A DNA stretch of 64,000 nt from positions 923,501 through 987,500 of the forward strand of contig CP054838.1 in NCBI GenBank assembly GCA_028768545.1, written 5' to 3'. Each line of letters starts with the position of its first letter. Within the stretch, counting starts at the first letter, position 1. Of the stretch, positions 27,780-35,623 are shown piece by piece. A program made the position numbers and the translations under genes. Source of the stretch: Desulfobacter sp. GTDB lineage: Bacteria; Desulfobacterota; Desulfobacteria; Desulfobacterales; Desulfobacteraceae. The notes below the pieces were generated by a model. That model was not told the DNA's origin. It saw nothing but the letters and a program-made list of their open reading frames with translations, and ran no database searches.

Positions 27780-27825
27780 AGTATTTTTAAGTTTTTTTAG
27801 ATAATCATACTATGGAGGCCAGGTC

Positions 27826-28254
27826 ATGACAGGTGTGCGTGCAGGCGGATATGTTCCCAGTGAAAATGAACCCTATATGAGTGACTCCCAGATTCATTAT
27901 TTTAAAGAGAAATTAATAAGGCGAAAACAGGCGTTGAGTCGGAAAATCGCAGAGACCATTGAAAAAATTAAAACCCTTGAATCTGTTCAGGCCGATATCC
28001 TTGACCGGAGCAATGCCTATGTCGGGCTTGATTTTGAGGTGAAAACCTTTGAGCGTTGCTCCCATATGATGGATCAGGTGGACCGCGCCCTTGGGCGGAT
28101 GGATCAGGGCTGTTTTGGATATTGCGAACTCACGGGCAGTGAAATCGGATTGGGCCGTCTGGAGGCTATTCCCTTTGCTGCCATGTCCGTCCATGCCGTG
28201 GCAGAGGCTGAGGCTGGCCAGGCGTTTATTTTTCCGGGCAGATTGTCTTCCTGA
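27826..28254 (+). CDS. DksA/TraR-family protein with a reduced zinc finger
   Basis: 142 aa. A coiled-coil hairpin spans about residues 22-90 (YFKEKLIRRKQALSRKIAET...RCSHMMDQVDRALGRMDQG). It is followed by the finger segment CFGYCELTGSEIGLGRLEA at about 93-111. DksA proteins normally have a second Cys pair about 17 residues later; here that place reads AMSVHAVAEAE, with no Cys. Zinc-poor DksA paralogues exist and work under zinc limitation (family knowledge). It would bind the RNA polymerase secondary channel. GGAGG lies upstream of ATG 27826; a terminator follows. Confidence 0.85.
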   Translation: MTGVRAGGYVPSENEPYMSDSQIHYFKEKLIRRKQALSRKIAETIEKIKTLESVQADILDRSNAYVGLDFEVKTFERCSHMMDQVDRALGRMDQGCFGYCELTGSEIGLGRLEAIPFAAMSVHAVAEAEAGQAFIFPGRLSS

Positions 28255-28273
28255 TCAGAAAGGAATCAGGAAA

Positions 28274-28306
28274 AAAAGGCCCGGAGTAATAGACTCCGGG
28301 CCTTTT
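28274..28306. terminator. Bidirectional Rho-independent terminator
   Basis: AAAAGGCCCGGAGT pairs perfectly with ACTCCGGGCCTTTT around a 5-base loop. A-run and T-run on either side let it serve both the DksA-like gene (plus) and the convergent VWA-OmpA gene (minus). Confidence 0.88.
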
Positions 28307-28343
28307 GATTTTGTCGTCAATTTTCCCCTTGGGGGATTAGAGA

Positions 28344-29495
28344 CTAATAGGGATGAATTTCAACCCTTCGGTTGAGTGAACGTCCGAAATCCGTACCGTT
28401 CAGGGCAACCGGTTTGGTGAACCCGAAGCCTGTCGTGGCCATGCGGTTTCTGAGAATCCCTTTGTCCACGAGATACTGGGTAACGGCATTGGACCGTCTC
28501 AAAGAGAGGGCCATATTGTACTCTTTGGTGCCGACATTGTCGGTGTGCCCCTGAAGTTCAACGCTCATGGCAGGATTTTTTTCAAGGATGACAACCACAT
28601 CGTCAAGCATGGGATAGGCCGCAGGCTTGATCTCGGATTTGTCATAGTCAAACAATACATGGTCAAGGGTCCAGCAGCCCACTGCATTGACTTTGGCGCC
28701 CTGGGGGGTGCCTGGGCATTGATCTTCATTGTCATAGACCCCGTCCCCGTCACTGTCTTTCATGGCCATTTTTTTGGCCGCAGTCTTTTCCACAAAAACT
28801 TTTTCAACAAATGCGGCCATGGCATTGCTGCTCATCATGGCATTTGCATTTGAAAGAAAGCCGCAATTTCCGATCCGGGCGACTTCCGAGAGGAATGCTG
28901 TGCCTTTGGGATCGCTTCCCACCTGGATGGGGTAAAAGCAGATAGATGATCCGTATTTGTCTTTCAGGGCCTGAACCTGCGCGATTTTGGGTTCCATATC
29001 CAGGCCGTCTGAAATGATAACAACGGCATTGTTCGTGCCGGCGGTGCTTTCAAGGTCTGTGGCCACAGCGGTGAGGGCGGTTCCCAGAGGGCTCCAGCCG
29101 CCAGGTTCGGTTACCAGGGCAAGCTTGTTCGCAAGGGCGGCAGAATTGTACTCAGTCATCCCGTAAAATCGTTCAGTCAGGTTTTTGGAGACTGAATCGG
29201 CATGGCCAAAGGTTGTCAGCCCGGCGGTCTGACCCAGTTCCGGGATGGTCATATTCAGTCGTTCGGCAATGGCCTTGGCAGTGACAAATTTAGAATGGCC
29301 TTTGTCTCCATGCCTCATGGAACTTGAGGCGTCCAGCACGATCACAAAGGTATCCACCTTGGATTTGTACATGGCTGCATCAAATTTTTTGGCTGAAAAT
29401 GAGGGGTGTTCTACGGTTTTTTTGGTCGCGCATCCAAATAAGAAAAGGAAGGCGATTATGGACAATAAACTTTGGACCAACAATTTCTTGTTCAT
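28344..29495 (-). CDS. Lipoprotein with VWA, calcium-repeat and OmpA domains
   Basis: 383 aa. A lipoprotein signal ends at FLFLFGC (Cys 22). A von Willebrand A domain (about 50-220) has the MIDAS DASSS at residues 55-59. A thrombospondin-3-type calcium repeat follows (DSDGDGVYDNEDQCPGTP). The C-terminal OmpA domain (about 275-383) has LQGHTDNVGTKEYN and LSLRRSNAVTQYLVDKGI, which bind peptidoglycan. It therefore links the outer membrane to the wall and shows an adhesive or assembly VWA domain in the periplasm. It is a single-gene unit. Confidence 0.93.
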   Translation of the reverse strand: MNKKLLVQSLLSIIAFLFLFGCATKKTVEHPSFSAKKFDAAMYKSKVDTFVIVLDASSSMRHGDKGHSKFVTAKAIAERLNMTIPELGQTAGLTTFGHADSVSKNLTERFYGMTEYNSAALANKLALVTEPGGWSPLGTALTAVATDLESTAGTNNAVVIISDGLDMEPKIAQVQALKDKYGSSICFYPIQVGSDPKGTAFLSEVARIGNCGFLSNANAMMSSNAMAAFVEKVFVEKTAAKKMAMKDSDGDGVYDNEDQCPGTPQGAKVNAVGCWTLDHVLFDYDKSEIKPAAYPMLDDVVVILEKNPAMSVELQGHTDNVGTKEYNMALSLRRSNAVTQYLVDKGILRNRMATTGFGFTKPVALNGTDFGRSLNRRVEIHPY

Positions 29496-29823
29496 TTTTT
29501 CTCCTTTTTGAATTTTTAACTACTGCTATTGATTTCGGTCTGGGGTTAGATTTAACCATTACTTGAAACGTTAGACAAATTTATCAAGTATAGTACATGA
29601 GAAAATAAATGAAATCAACCGTTCTTTTTTCAATTTTACGACAATTTAATTGGGGTTTGGACTTTAAATCGTTTGGTTCGTCACCCATGAAAAAACAGTG
29701 TTCGCCGAAGAATTTCACGGGGTCATCCCATTTTTTAAATCTTGCAATTTAGGGCCAGGAATTATATACGAATGCCAGGCTGGCCCCGGGGCCAATAGCG
29801 CAAATATTTAGAGCGGGAAACGA
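29496..29823. other. Intergenic region upstream of uppP
   Basis: 328 bp, AT-rich, between the divergent VWA-OmpA and uppP genes; promoters for both are expected here. One perfect 14-bp palindrome, TGGCCCCGGGGCCA, lies at about 29780-29793 just upstream of uppP. No gene is visible. Confidence 0.5.
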
Positions 29824-30630
29824 ATGGAAATATATCAGGGAATTATTCTCGGCATCCTCCAGGGGCTGACCGAATTTTTGCCGGTAAGCAGTTCAGGACA
29901 TCTGGTTTTGGGGCAGATCTATTTTAATATCACGGAATCGGCCCTTACCTTTGACATTGCCGTGCACATGGGCACCCTGGCGGCAGTCCTGGTGGTCTAT
30001 TTTTCAGATATCAAAGATATCCTTGTGGCGGTGTTTCAATTTTTAGGGGGCAGGCTGGCCAAGGAAAACCGGGAAAACCTCAACTTTGCCGGGTGTATTA
30101 TAGCAGGATCTGTACCCACGGCCCTGATCGGGTTTGGACTTAAGCAGTTTGAAGAGATTCTTTTTACCTCTTCTTTTCTGGTGGGGGCCATGCTCATGGT
30201 CACCGGCATTCTTTTATGGATATCCAGAAAATATTACCGGGATACCAATGCCAATGCCGGGCTTACCATCAAACGATCCTTATTTATTGGGGTGGTTCAG
30301 GGACTTGCCGTGATACCGGGGATTTCCCGGTCAGGCTCCACCATTGCCGCCGGCATGTTTTCAGGCCTGGACAGAATCCGGGCGGCTAAATTTTCCTTTC
30401 TTTTGTCCGTGCCTGCCATCTGCGGCGCCCAGGTAATCAGCATAAAGGATGTACTGGAAACAGGGGACGGGATTGACCCTGCCATGATTTATGGTACAAT
30501 TGTATCGTTTATCGTCGGCCTGGCCGCATTGAAGTTTTTGTTAAAATTGGTTCATACCGGCAAATTTCATTTTTTTGCACCCTATTGCTGGCTGGTCGGT
30601 ATCCTGGCACTTATATCGAATTTTGTTTAA
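29824..30630 (+). CDS. uppP: Undecaprenyl-diphosphatase
   Basis: A 268-aa BacA-family membrane enzyme that dephosphorylates undecaprenyl pyrophosphate to recycle the wall carrier and gives bacitracin resistance. The two signatures are LTEFLPVSSSGHLVLG (about 15-30) and the PGISRSGSTIAAG P-loop-like motif (about 165-177). Eight or so membrane helices and normal length. It is the first gene of a plus-strand run continuing to 35623; the phosphomannomutase ATG lies 9 bp after its stop. Confidence 0.96.
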   Translation: MEIYQGIILGILQGLTEFLPVSSSGHLVLGQIYFNITESALTFDIAVHMGTLAAVLVVYFSDIKDILVAVFQFLGGRLAKENRENLNFAGCIIAGSVPTALIGFGLKQFEEILFTSSFLVGAMLMVTGILLWISRKYYRDTNANAGLTIKRSLFIGVVQGLAVIPGISRSGSTIAAGMFSGLDRIRAAKFSFLLSVPAICGAQVISIKDVLETGDGIDPAMIYGTIVSFIVGLAALKFLLKLVHTGKFHFFAPYCWLVGILALISNFV

Positions 30631-30639
30631 GGAGGACCC

Positions 30640-31995
30640 ATGCATCTTGGTATTTTCAGGGAATATGACATCCGCGGCATAGTCGGGGATGAGATTTTAG
30701 AACAGGACGCCGAGGCCATCGGCAGGGCCTATGGCACGCTGTTAGCCCAGCAGAACAGGAAAAAAGTCTCGGTGGGCCGGGACTGCCGCAATACATCCCA
30801 AGCCTTTTCAAAGGCGTTTATCCAGGGCATTTTATCCACAGGCTGCAATGTCATAGATATCGGCACCTGCCCCACCCCTGTGCTCTATTTTTCCATTCAC
30901 CACCTGAACCTTGACGGCGGGGCCATGGTGACGGCCAGCCATAATCCTCCGGAATATAACGGGTTCAAACTCATGAGCGGCCTGGACTCCATCCACAGCC
31001 AGGGGTTGCAGGATATCAGGAGAATCATTGAACAGGGAAAGTTTGTTCAGGGCAAAGGAGAGCTTGAACAGGCCGATTTGATCACCCCGTACAAGGCCAT
31101 GATTCTGGACAATATCAATCTGACCCAAAAAATCAGGGTGGGCATTGATGCGGGCAACGGCACCGGGGGCATTACCGCCCTGCCGGTGCTCAAGGCTCTG
31201 GGATGCGAAGTCCGCGATCTTTATTGCGATCTGGACGGCTCGTTTCCCAACCACGAGGCAGACCCCACCCAGAAAAAAAACCTTGTTGACCTCATTGATC
31301 TGGTTAAAAAAGAAAATCTCGACCTGGGCGTGGGGTATGACGGGGATGCCGACCGTATCGGGGTGGTGGACAAATACGGGAATGTCATTTATGGCGATCA
31401 GCTTATGATCATTTTTGCCAGGGAGATTTTAAAACGAAAACCCGGATCTACTTTTATCTCCGAAGTTAAATGCTCCATGGTCATGTACGATGAGATCAAA
31501 AAACTTGGCGGCATTGCCGTGATGTGGAGAACCGGCCATTCCCTGATCAAGAAAAAAATGAAAGAGGCAGGCGCCGCGCTTGCAGGAGAGATGAGCGGCC
31601 ATATGTTTTTCAAGGACCGGTATTTTGGATTTGACGATGCCCTGTACGCCACCTGCCGGCTGCTGGAAATTATAGCAGATACGGGGTTGGGGGTGGACGA
31701 ACTCATATCGGATCTTCCCACAACCTATACCACCCCTGAGATCCGTGTGGAATGTCCGGATGAGATCAAGTTTGATGTGGTGGCAAAAATTGTGGCCCTG
31801 TATAAGATCAAGCAGGATGTCATTGACATTGACGGGATGCGGGCCCTTTATCCTGACGGATGGGGGCTTGTGCGGGCCTCCAATACCCAGCCTGCCCTGG
31901 TGCTTCGGTTTGAGGCCCTGACCCAGTCCCGGCTGGAAGAGATCAAAGGCGAAATTGAAGCGGATTTGAAAATTATTATTGAGGAGACCCACTAA
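30640..31995 (+). CDS. Phosphomannomutase/phosphoglucomutase
   Basis: 451-aa alpha-D-phosphohexomutase of the AlgC/ManB type, supplying mannose-1-P or glucose-1-P for surface polysaccharide. Visible: N-terminal FREYDIRGIVGDEI, phosphoserine loop TASHNPPEYNG with Ser 100, metal loop GYDGDADRIGVVD, sugar loop GEMSGHMFF, and phosphate-binding VRASNTQPALVLRFEA. GGAGG precedes ATG 30640. Neighbour uppP supports a role in envelope polysaccharide. Confidence 0.95.
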   Translation: MHLGIFREYDIRGIVGDEILEQDAEAIGRAYGTLLAQQNRKKVSVGRDCRNTSQAFSKAFIQGILSTGCNVIDIGTCPTPVLYFSIHHLNLDGGAMVTASHNPPEYNGFKLMSGLDSIHSQGLQDIRRIIEQGKFVQGKGELEQADLITPYKAMILDNINLTQKIRVGIDAGNGTGGITALPVLKALGCEVRDLYCDLDGSFPNHEADPTQKKNLVDLIDLVKKENLDLGVGYDGDADRIGVVDKYGNVIYGDQLMIIFAREILKRKPGSTFISEVKCSMVMYDEIKKLGGIAVMWRTGHSLIKKKMKEAGAALAGEMSGHMFFKDRYFGFDDALYATCRLLEIIADTGLGVDELISDLPTTYTTPEIRVECPDEIKFDVVAKIVALYKIKQDVIDIDGMRALYPDGWGLVRASNTQPALVLRFEALTQSRLEEIKGEIEADLKIIIEETH

Positions 31996-32025
31996 CGCCG
32001 GGCATGCCCGGGGTGAGTAAAATTT

Positions 32026-33888
32026 ATGCTCTTATCCCAACCCCAAAAAGAAGCCGTTCATCATACCGGCTCTCCGGCCCTCGTGGTTGCGGGAGCCGGT
32101 TCAGGTAAGACCAGAACCCTGACGGCCAAGTTTTCCCATCTTGCCGCCGCCGGCTATGATCCCAAACGGATTCTGGCCATCACCTTTACCAACAAGGCAG
32201 CCCAGGAAATGAAATCCAGGCTCATGGAGATGACAGGGCTTTCTGCCCAAAGTTTTGAATGGGTTCGAACCTATCATTCCGCCTGTCTTATGATATTGAA
32301 AAAGCATTGCCAGATCATGGGGTATACATCGCCTGTCCAGGTCTTTTCCGTGTACCAGCAGGACAAGCTGGTCAAGGAACTCTGCGTGAAAAACAATATT
32401 GAGAAAAAATATGCCGGAAGGATTCTTTCCGCCATTTCCCGGGCCAAAAATTTCGGGGACCCAGGCAAATATTTTGATCTTCACCCGGGATTCTACAATA
32501 TCCGTATGGCAGATATATTTGACCAGTACGAGGAGAGGCTGGCCCAGATGAACTGTGTGGATTTTGATAATATTCTTTTAAAGACAAGGGATCTGCTCAG
32601 GGACAACAAAGAGATCTGCAACAGCTACAGGGAATATTTCACCTATCTTCTGGTGGATGAATACCAGGACACCAACAACCTTCAGGAGGATCTGACAGGG
32701 CTTTTACTGGGCAGCCATCGCAATTTATTCTGTGTGGGGGATGACTGGCAGGCGGTTTACGGGTTCCGGGGGTCCAACGTAAATCATTTTTTAGGATTTT
32801 CAGATAAATATCCGGATGCAAAGATTTTCAGGCTTGAGGAAAATTACCGGTCTGCCGACGAAATTGTCCAGGCCGCCAATGACATGATCGACTACAACCC
32901 GGACAAGATGGAAAAACGCTGTTTTTCACAGAAAAAGGGCGGGGTGGTGGAGATTTATGATTTTATGTCCGATTCCCATGAGGCAGAATGGTCGGCCAAG
33001 CGGATCAAGGCCCTTCACCGGCAGGGCCAGGGCATCCCCTATGACCGGATGGCCATTGTCTACCGAACCAAGTTTTGCTCTCTGCCCTTTGAAAAAATTT
33101 TCAGGGCCTTCCGGGTGCCCTACCGGCTTATGGGTGCCCAGGGATTTTTTGAGCGCATGGAAATTTTAGACATCAACTCCTATTTAAGCGCCTCTTATTT
33201 CCCCAATGACGACCTTTCCTTTGAACGGATCGTCAATACGCCCAAGCGGGGAATCGGGCCGTCCATGATCAAGAAAATTTCAGGGGTGCGCACGGGAAAT
33301 GACAGCCTCCAGGATGCCGCAAGGACCATGGTCAAGGATCGGGTCCTCACCCCCAAGGTCCATGAAAACCTTAGCGATGTGATCGATATTTTAGAGACCA
33401 TCCATGACATGGCCCCTGCCATGGCCATGGAGACGGTGCTGGATCGGACCGGGTATTATGACTATCTCAAGAAAAAGACCAAAACCGATGCAGAGTATAT
33501 TTCCAAAAAAGAAAATATCGAGCAGCTTGTCTACACGGCCAGGTCCAAGGAGACCATGCTTGAATACCTGGAAGAGGCGGCCTTGATCCGGGAGGACAAG
33601 GATGAGGACGACGCCCAGGACGAAAACGGGGTGGCCCTGCTCACCATCCATTCGGCCAAGGGGCTGGAGTTTGACACGGTGTTTATCGTGGGGTGTGAAG
33701 AACGGCTTTTTCCCCATTGGCGGTCCATTGATGAAGGGGACAAGGCCTTGTTTGAAGAGCGCCGCCTCATGTACGTGGCCATGACCCGGGCGGAACGCTT
33801 TTTATATCTGAGCCATGCCAATTATCGCAAAGGGGAGTTTTCCACCCGCAGCCGGTTTATAGATAATATCAGGGAGTGTCTGGCCTGA
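32026..33888 (+). CDS. UvrD/Rep-family superfamily 1 DNA helicase
   Basis: 620 aa, 3'-5' helicase. Motif I AGAGSGKTRT (Lys 28), Ia AITFTNKAAQEMKSRL, II LLVDEYQDTN (about 208-217), III GDDWQAVYGFRG, IV RLEENYRS, V LLTIHSAKGLEFDTVF, VI RRLMYVAMTRAE. It is about 100 residues shorter than E. coli UvrD and lacks the long C-terminal tail, as many Rep-type enzymes do. It acts in repair or replication restart. The choice among rep, pcrA and uvrD cannot be made from sequence alone. Confidence 0.94.
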   Translation: MLLSQPQKEAVHHTGSPALVVAGAGSGKTRTLTAKFSHLAAAGYDPKRILAITFTNKAAQEMKSRLMEMTGLSAQSFEWVRTYHSACLMILKKHCQIMGYTSPVQVFSVYQQDKLVKELCVKNNIEKKYAGRILSAISRAKNFGDPGKYFDLHPGFYNIRMADIFDQYEERLAQMNCVDFDNILLKTRDLLRDNKEICNSYREYFTYLLVDEYQDTNNLQEDLTGLLLGSHRNLFCVGDDWQAVYGFRGSNVNHFLGFSDKYPDAKIFRLEENYRSADEIVQAANDMIDYNPDKMEKRCFSQKKGGVVEIYDFMSDSHEAEWSAKRIKALHRQGQGIPYDRMAIVYRTKFCSLPFEKIFRAFRVPYRLMGAQGFFERMEILDINSYLSASYFPNDDLSFERIVNTPKRGIGPSMIKKISGVRTGNDSLQDAARTMVKDRVLTPKVHENLSDVIDILETIHDMAPAMAMETVLDRTGYYDYLKKKTKTDAEYISKKENIEQLVYTARSKETMLEYLEEAALIREDKDEDDAQDENGVALLTIHSAKGLEFDTVFIVGCEERLFPHWRSIDEGDKALFEERRLMYVAMTRAERFLYLSHANYRKGEFSTRSRFIDNIRECLA

Positions 33889-33911
33889 TGCCGGGCCGGA
33901 CAGGACCTTAA

Positions 33912-35168
33912 ATGGATCTTTTTTATGCCATAAAAGAGCCTGTTTCCCAGGCCCTGTCCAGGATTGCAGGCAGGGGGTATAAAATTATTCCCTCTGCCCA
34001 TAAAGGGGTGTTTGTCACCTTGTTTTTTATCATATTCACCACGGTTACCGGGGTGGGTATTGTGGTGCCTTTGCTGCCCATCTATGCCCATGATCTGGGG
34101 GCGGCAGGGATTTATGTGGCCATGATTTTCGGTTCTTTTTCCCTTTCAAGGACCTTTTTGCTGCCGTTGTTCGGCAGGCTCTCCGATCAAAAGGGCAGAA
34201 AACCCTTTATCCTGGCAGGCCTTGTTTCCTATATCATGGTTTCCCTGGCCTTTGTCTGGTCGTCCTCTGTGGAAGAGTTGATCGTTATTCGGTTTATCCA
34301 GGGGGCGGGTTCGGCCATGATCATGCCCGTGGTCCAGGCCTATGTAGGAGAAATTACCCCCGAGGGTACAGAGGGGTACTCCATGGGGCTGTTTAATCTG
34401 TCCATGTTTTTAAGCCTGTCCATCGGCCCGTTCATGGGGGGCACCATCCTTGATTTATGGTCCATGGACGGGGCCTTTTACTGCATGGCAGGACTCTCGT
34501 TGGCCGGTCTTTTGCTCTGCCTTGTCTTTTTGCCTCCCCTGTCCATGGAGACCATTCGTTTAAGAAACAGAACGTCACTTCCTTTTTCCTCGGTAATCAG
34601 GGATTGGGAGCTTGCAGGGCTTTTGGTCTTCCGTTATGCCTATACTGCCTGTATCGGGATTATCTGGTGTTTTCTGCCCTTGTATGCCAGCAAGACGTTT
34701 AACCTTTCAGGTTCCCAAATAGGGTTTCTGGTCATGCTCGGGGTCTTTGTTTCGGGTCTGCTTCAACTGCCCATGGGGTATGCAGCAGACCGGCTCAATA
34801 AAACCCGGATGATTATCATCGGGGGAATGCTGTCGGCCCTTGGCATCATTTTGCCCTTTTGGGCGGCCTCTTTTACCGATCTTTTGGCGGGGGTCTTTAT
34901 TTTTGGTATTGGCGGGGGGATTTCCATGCCTGCCCTTTCTGCTCTGGCCGTGGTCAAAGGGGATGAAAAAAAAGCCATGGGATCGGTGATGTCGGTGATG
35001 ACGGTGGCCCATTCTCTGGGCATGTTCACAGGGGCCATCCTGGCCGGACTGTCCATGGATTTTTTTACCCTTGCCTATGCCTTTCCCTGCGGATTTGTCA
35101 TCATGATTTCAGGCACCTTTGGGTTTCCCCTTCTCTATGGTTTAGGCCGTAAAAGGGGAATGGGATGA
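33912..35168 (+). CDS. MFS transporter
   Basis: 418 aa with about twelve membrane helices in two halves. The MFS loop 2-3 motif appears as GRLSDQKGRKPFILAG (about 94-109), and its second-half echo as GYAADRLNKTRMIIIGG. The general fold is of the multidrug or sugar efflux type (TCR/DHA1). A 35-residue hydrophilic N-terminal extension precedes helix 1; a later start is possible. The 3' end overlaps the next gene by 4 bp. Substrate unknown. Confidence 0.9.
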   Translation: MDLFYAIKEPVSQALSRIAGRGYKIIPSAHKGVFVTLFFIIFTTVTGVGIVVPLLPIYAHDLGAAGIYVAMIFGSFSLSRTFLLPLFGRLSDQKGRKPFILAGLVSYIMVSLAFVWSSSVEELIVIRFIQGAGSAMIMPVVQAYVGEITPEGTEGYSMGLFNLSMFLSLSIGPFMGGTILDLWSMDGAFYCMAGLSLAGLLLCLVFLPPLSMETIRLRNRTSLPFSSVIRDWELAGLLVFRYAYTACIGIIWCFLPLYASKTFNLSGSQIGFLVMLGVFVSGLLQLPMGYAADRLNKTRMIIIGGMLSALGIILPFWAASFTDLLAGVFIFGIGGGISMPALSALAVVKGDEKKAMGSVMSVMTVAHSLGMFTGAILAGLSMDFFTLAYAFPCGFVIMISGTFGFPLLYGLGRKRGMG

Positions 35169-35623
35169 GAACAGGCCTCCTTGTCGGGATTTTGGTTTTA
35201 TTCGGGGTTTTTTTGCTTCTGGCGGTTATTGGATGGGTCTATTCGGTTTTGCGCAGAAAACTTGAGCGGGAAATCAAAGAAAGATTTGACAAAGACCAGG
35301 TGCTCGGGGCCACCATTCGTGCCAATTTTTTCGGACAACGATCAAAGGGGAGAAAACAGGTCAGGGGCAACGGAGCCCTGGTATTGACCCGGAACGAATT
35401 GTTTTTTAAGCTGGCCGTGCCGGCCCGGGAGTATCTCATCCCCATGACCTCCGTAAAAGAGGTCTCCATGCCCAGGTCTTTTAACGGCAAATCCATATTG
35501 ACTCGGCTTTTGTGTGTGGAATTTGAGGTCAACAACCAACGGGACGCCATTGCCTGGGCCGTTAAGGCGCCTGAATCATGGAAGGCCGCCATTGACCGCC
35601 TGTTAGAAGAACAAGGCCTGTAA
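35165..35623 (+). CDS. Small membrane-anchored protein of unknown function
   Basis: 152 aa with one N-terminal membrane helix (LLVGILVLFGVFLLLAVIGW), a short charged coil (RRKLEREIKERFDKD) and a soluble beta-rich part (GNGALVLTRNELFFKLAVPA, REYLIPMTSVKEVSMPRSF) that resembles a GRAM/PH-like fold. It is coupled by ATGA to the MFS gene. I do not recognise a named family. Its 3' half is overlapped on the other strand by the extended frame of the hybrid kinase; this gene is the authentic one there. Confidence 0.75.
   Translation: MRTGLLVGILVLFGVFLLLAVIGWVYSVLRRKLEREIKERFDKDQVLGATIRANFFGQRSKGRKQVRGNGALVLTRNELFFKLAVPAREYLIPMTSVKEVSMPRSFNGKSILTRLLCVEFEVNNQRDAIAWAVKAPESWKAAIDRLLEEQGL

Noticed and set aside
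35239..35623. The last 130 codons of the hybrid kinase frame as a real domain
   Set aside because: They are antisense to a well-formed gene coupled to the MFS transporter and have no domain-like character.
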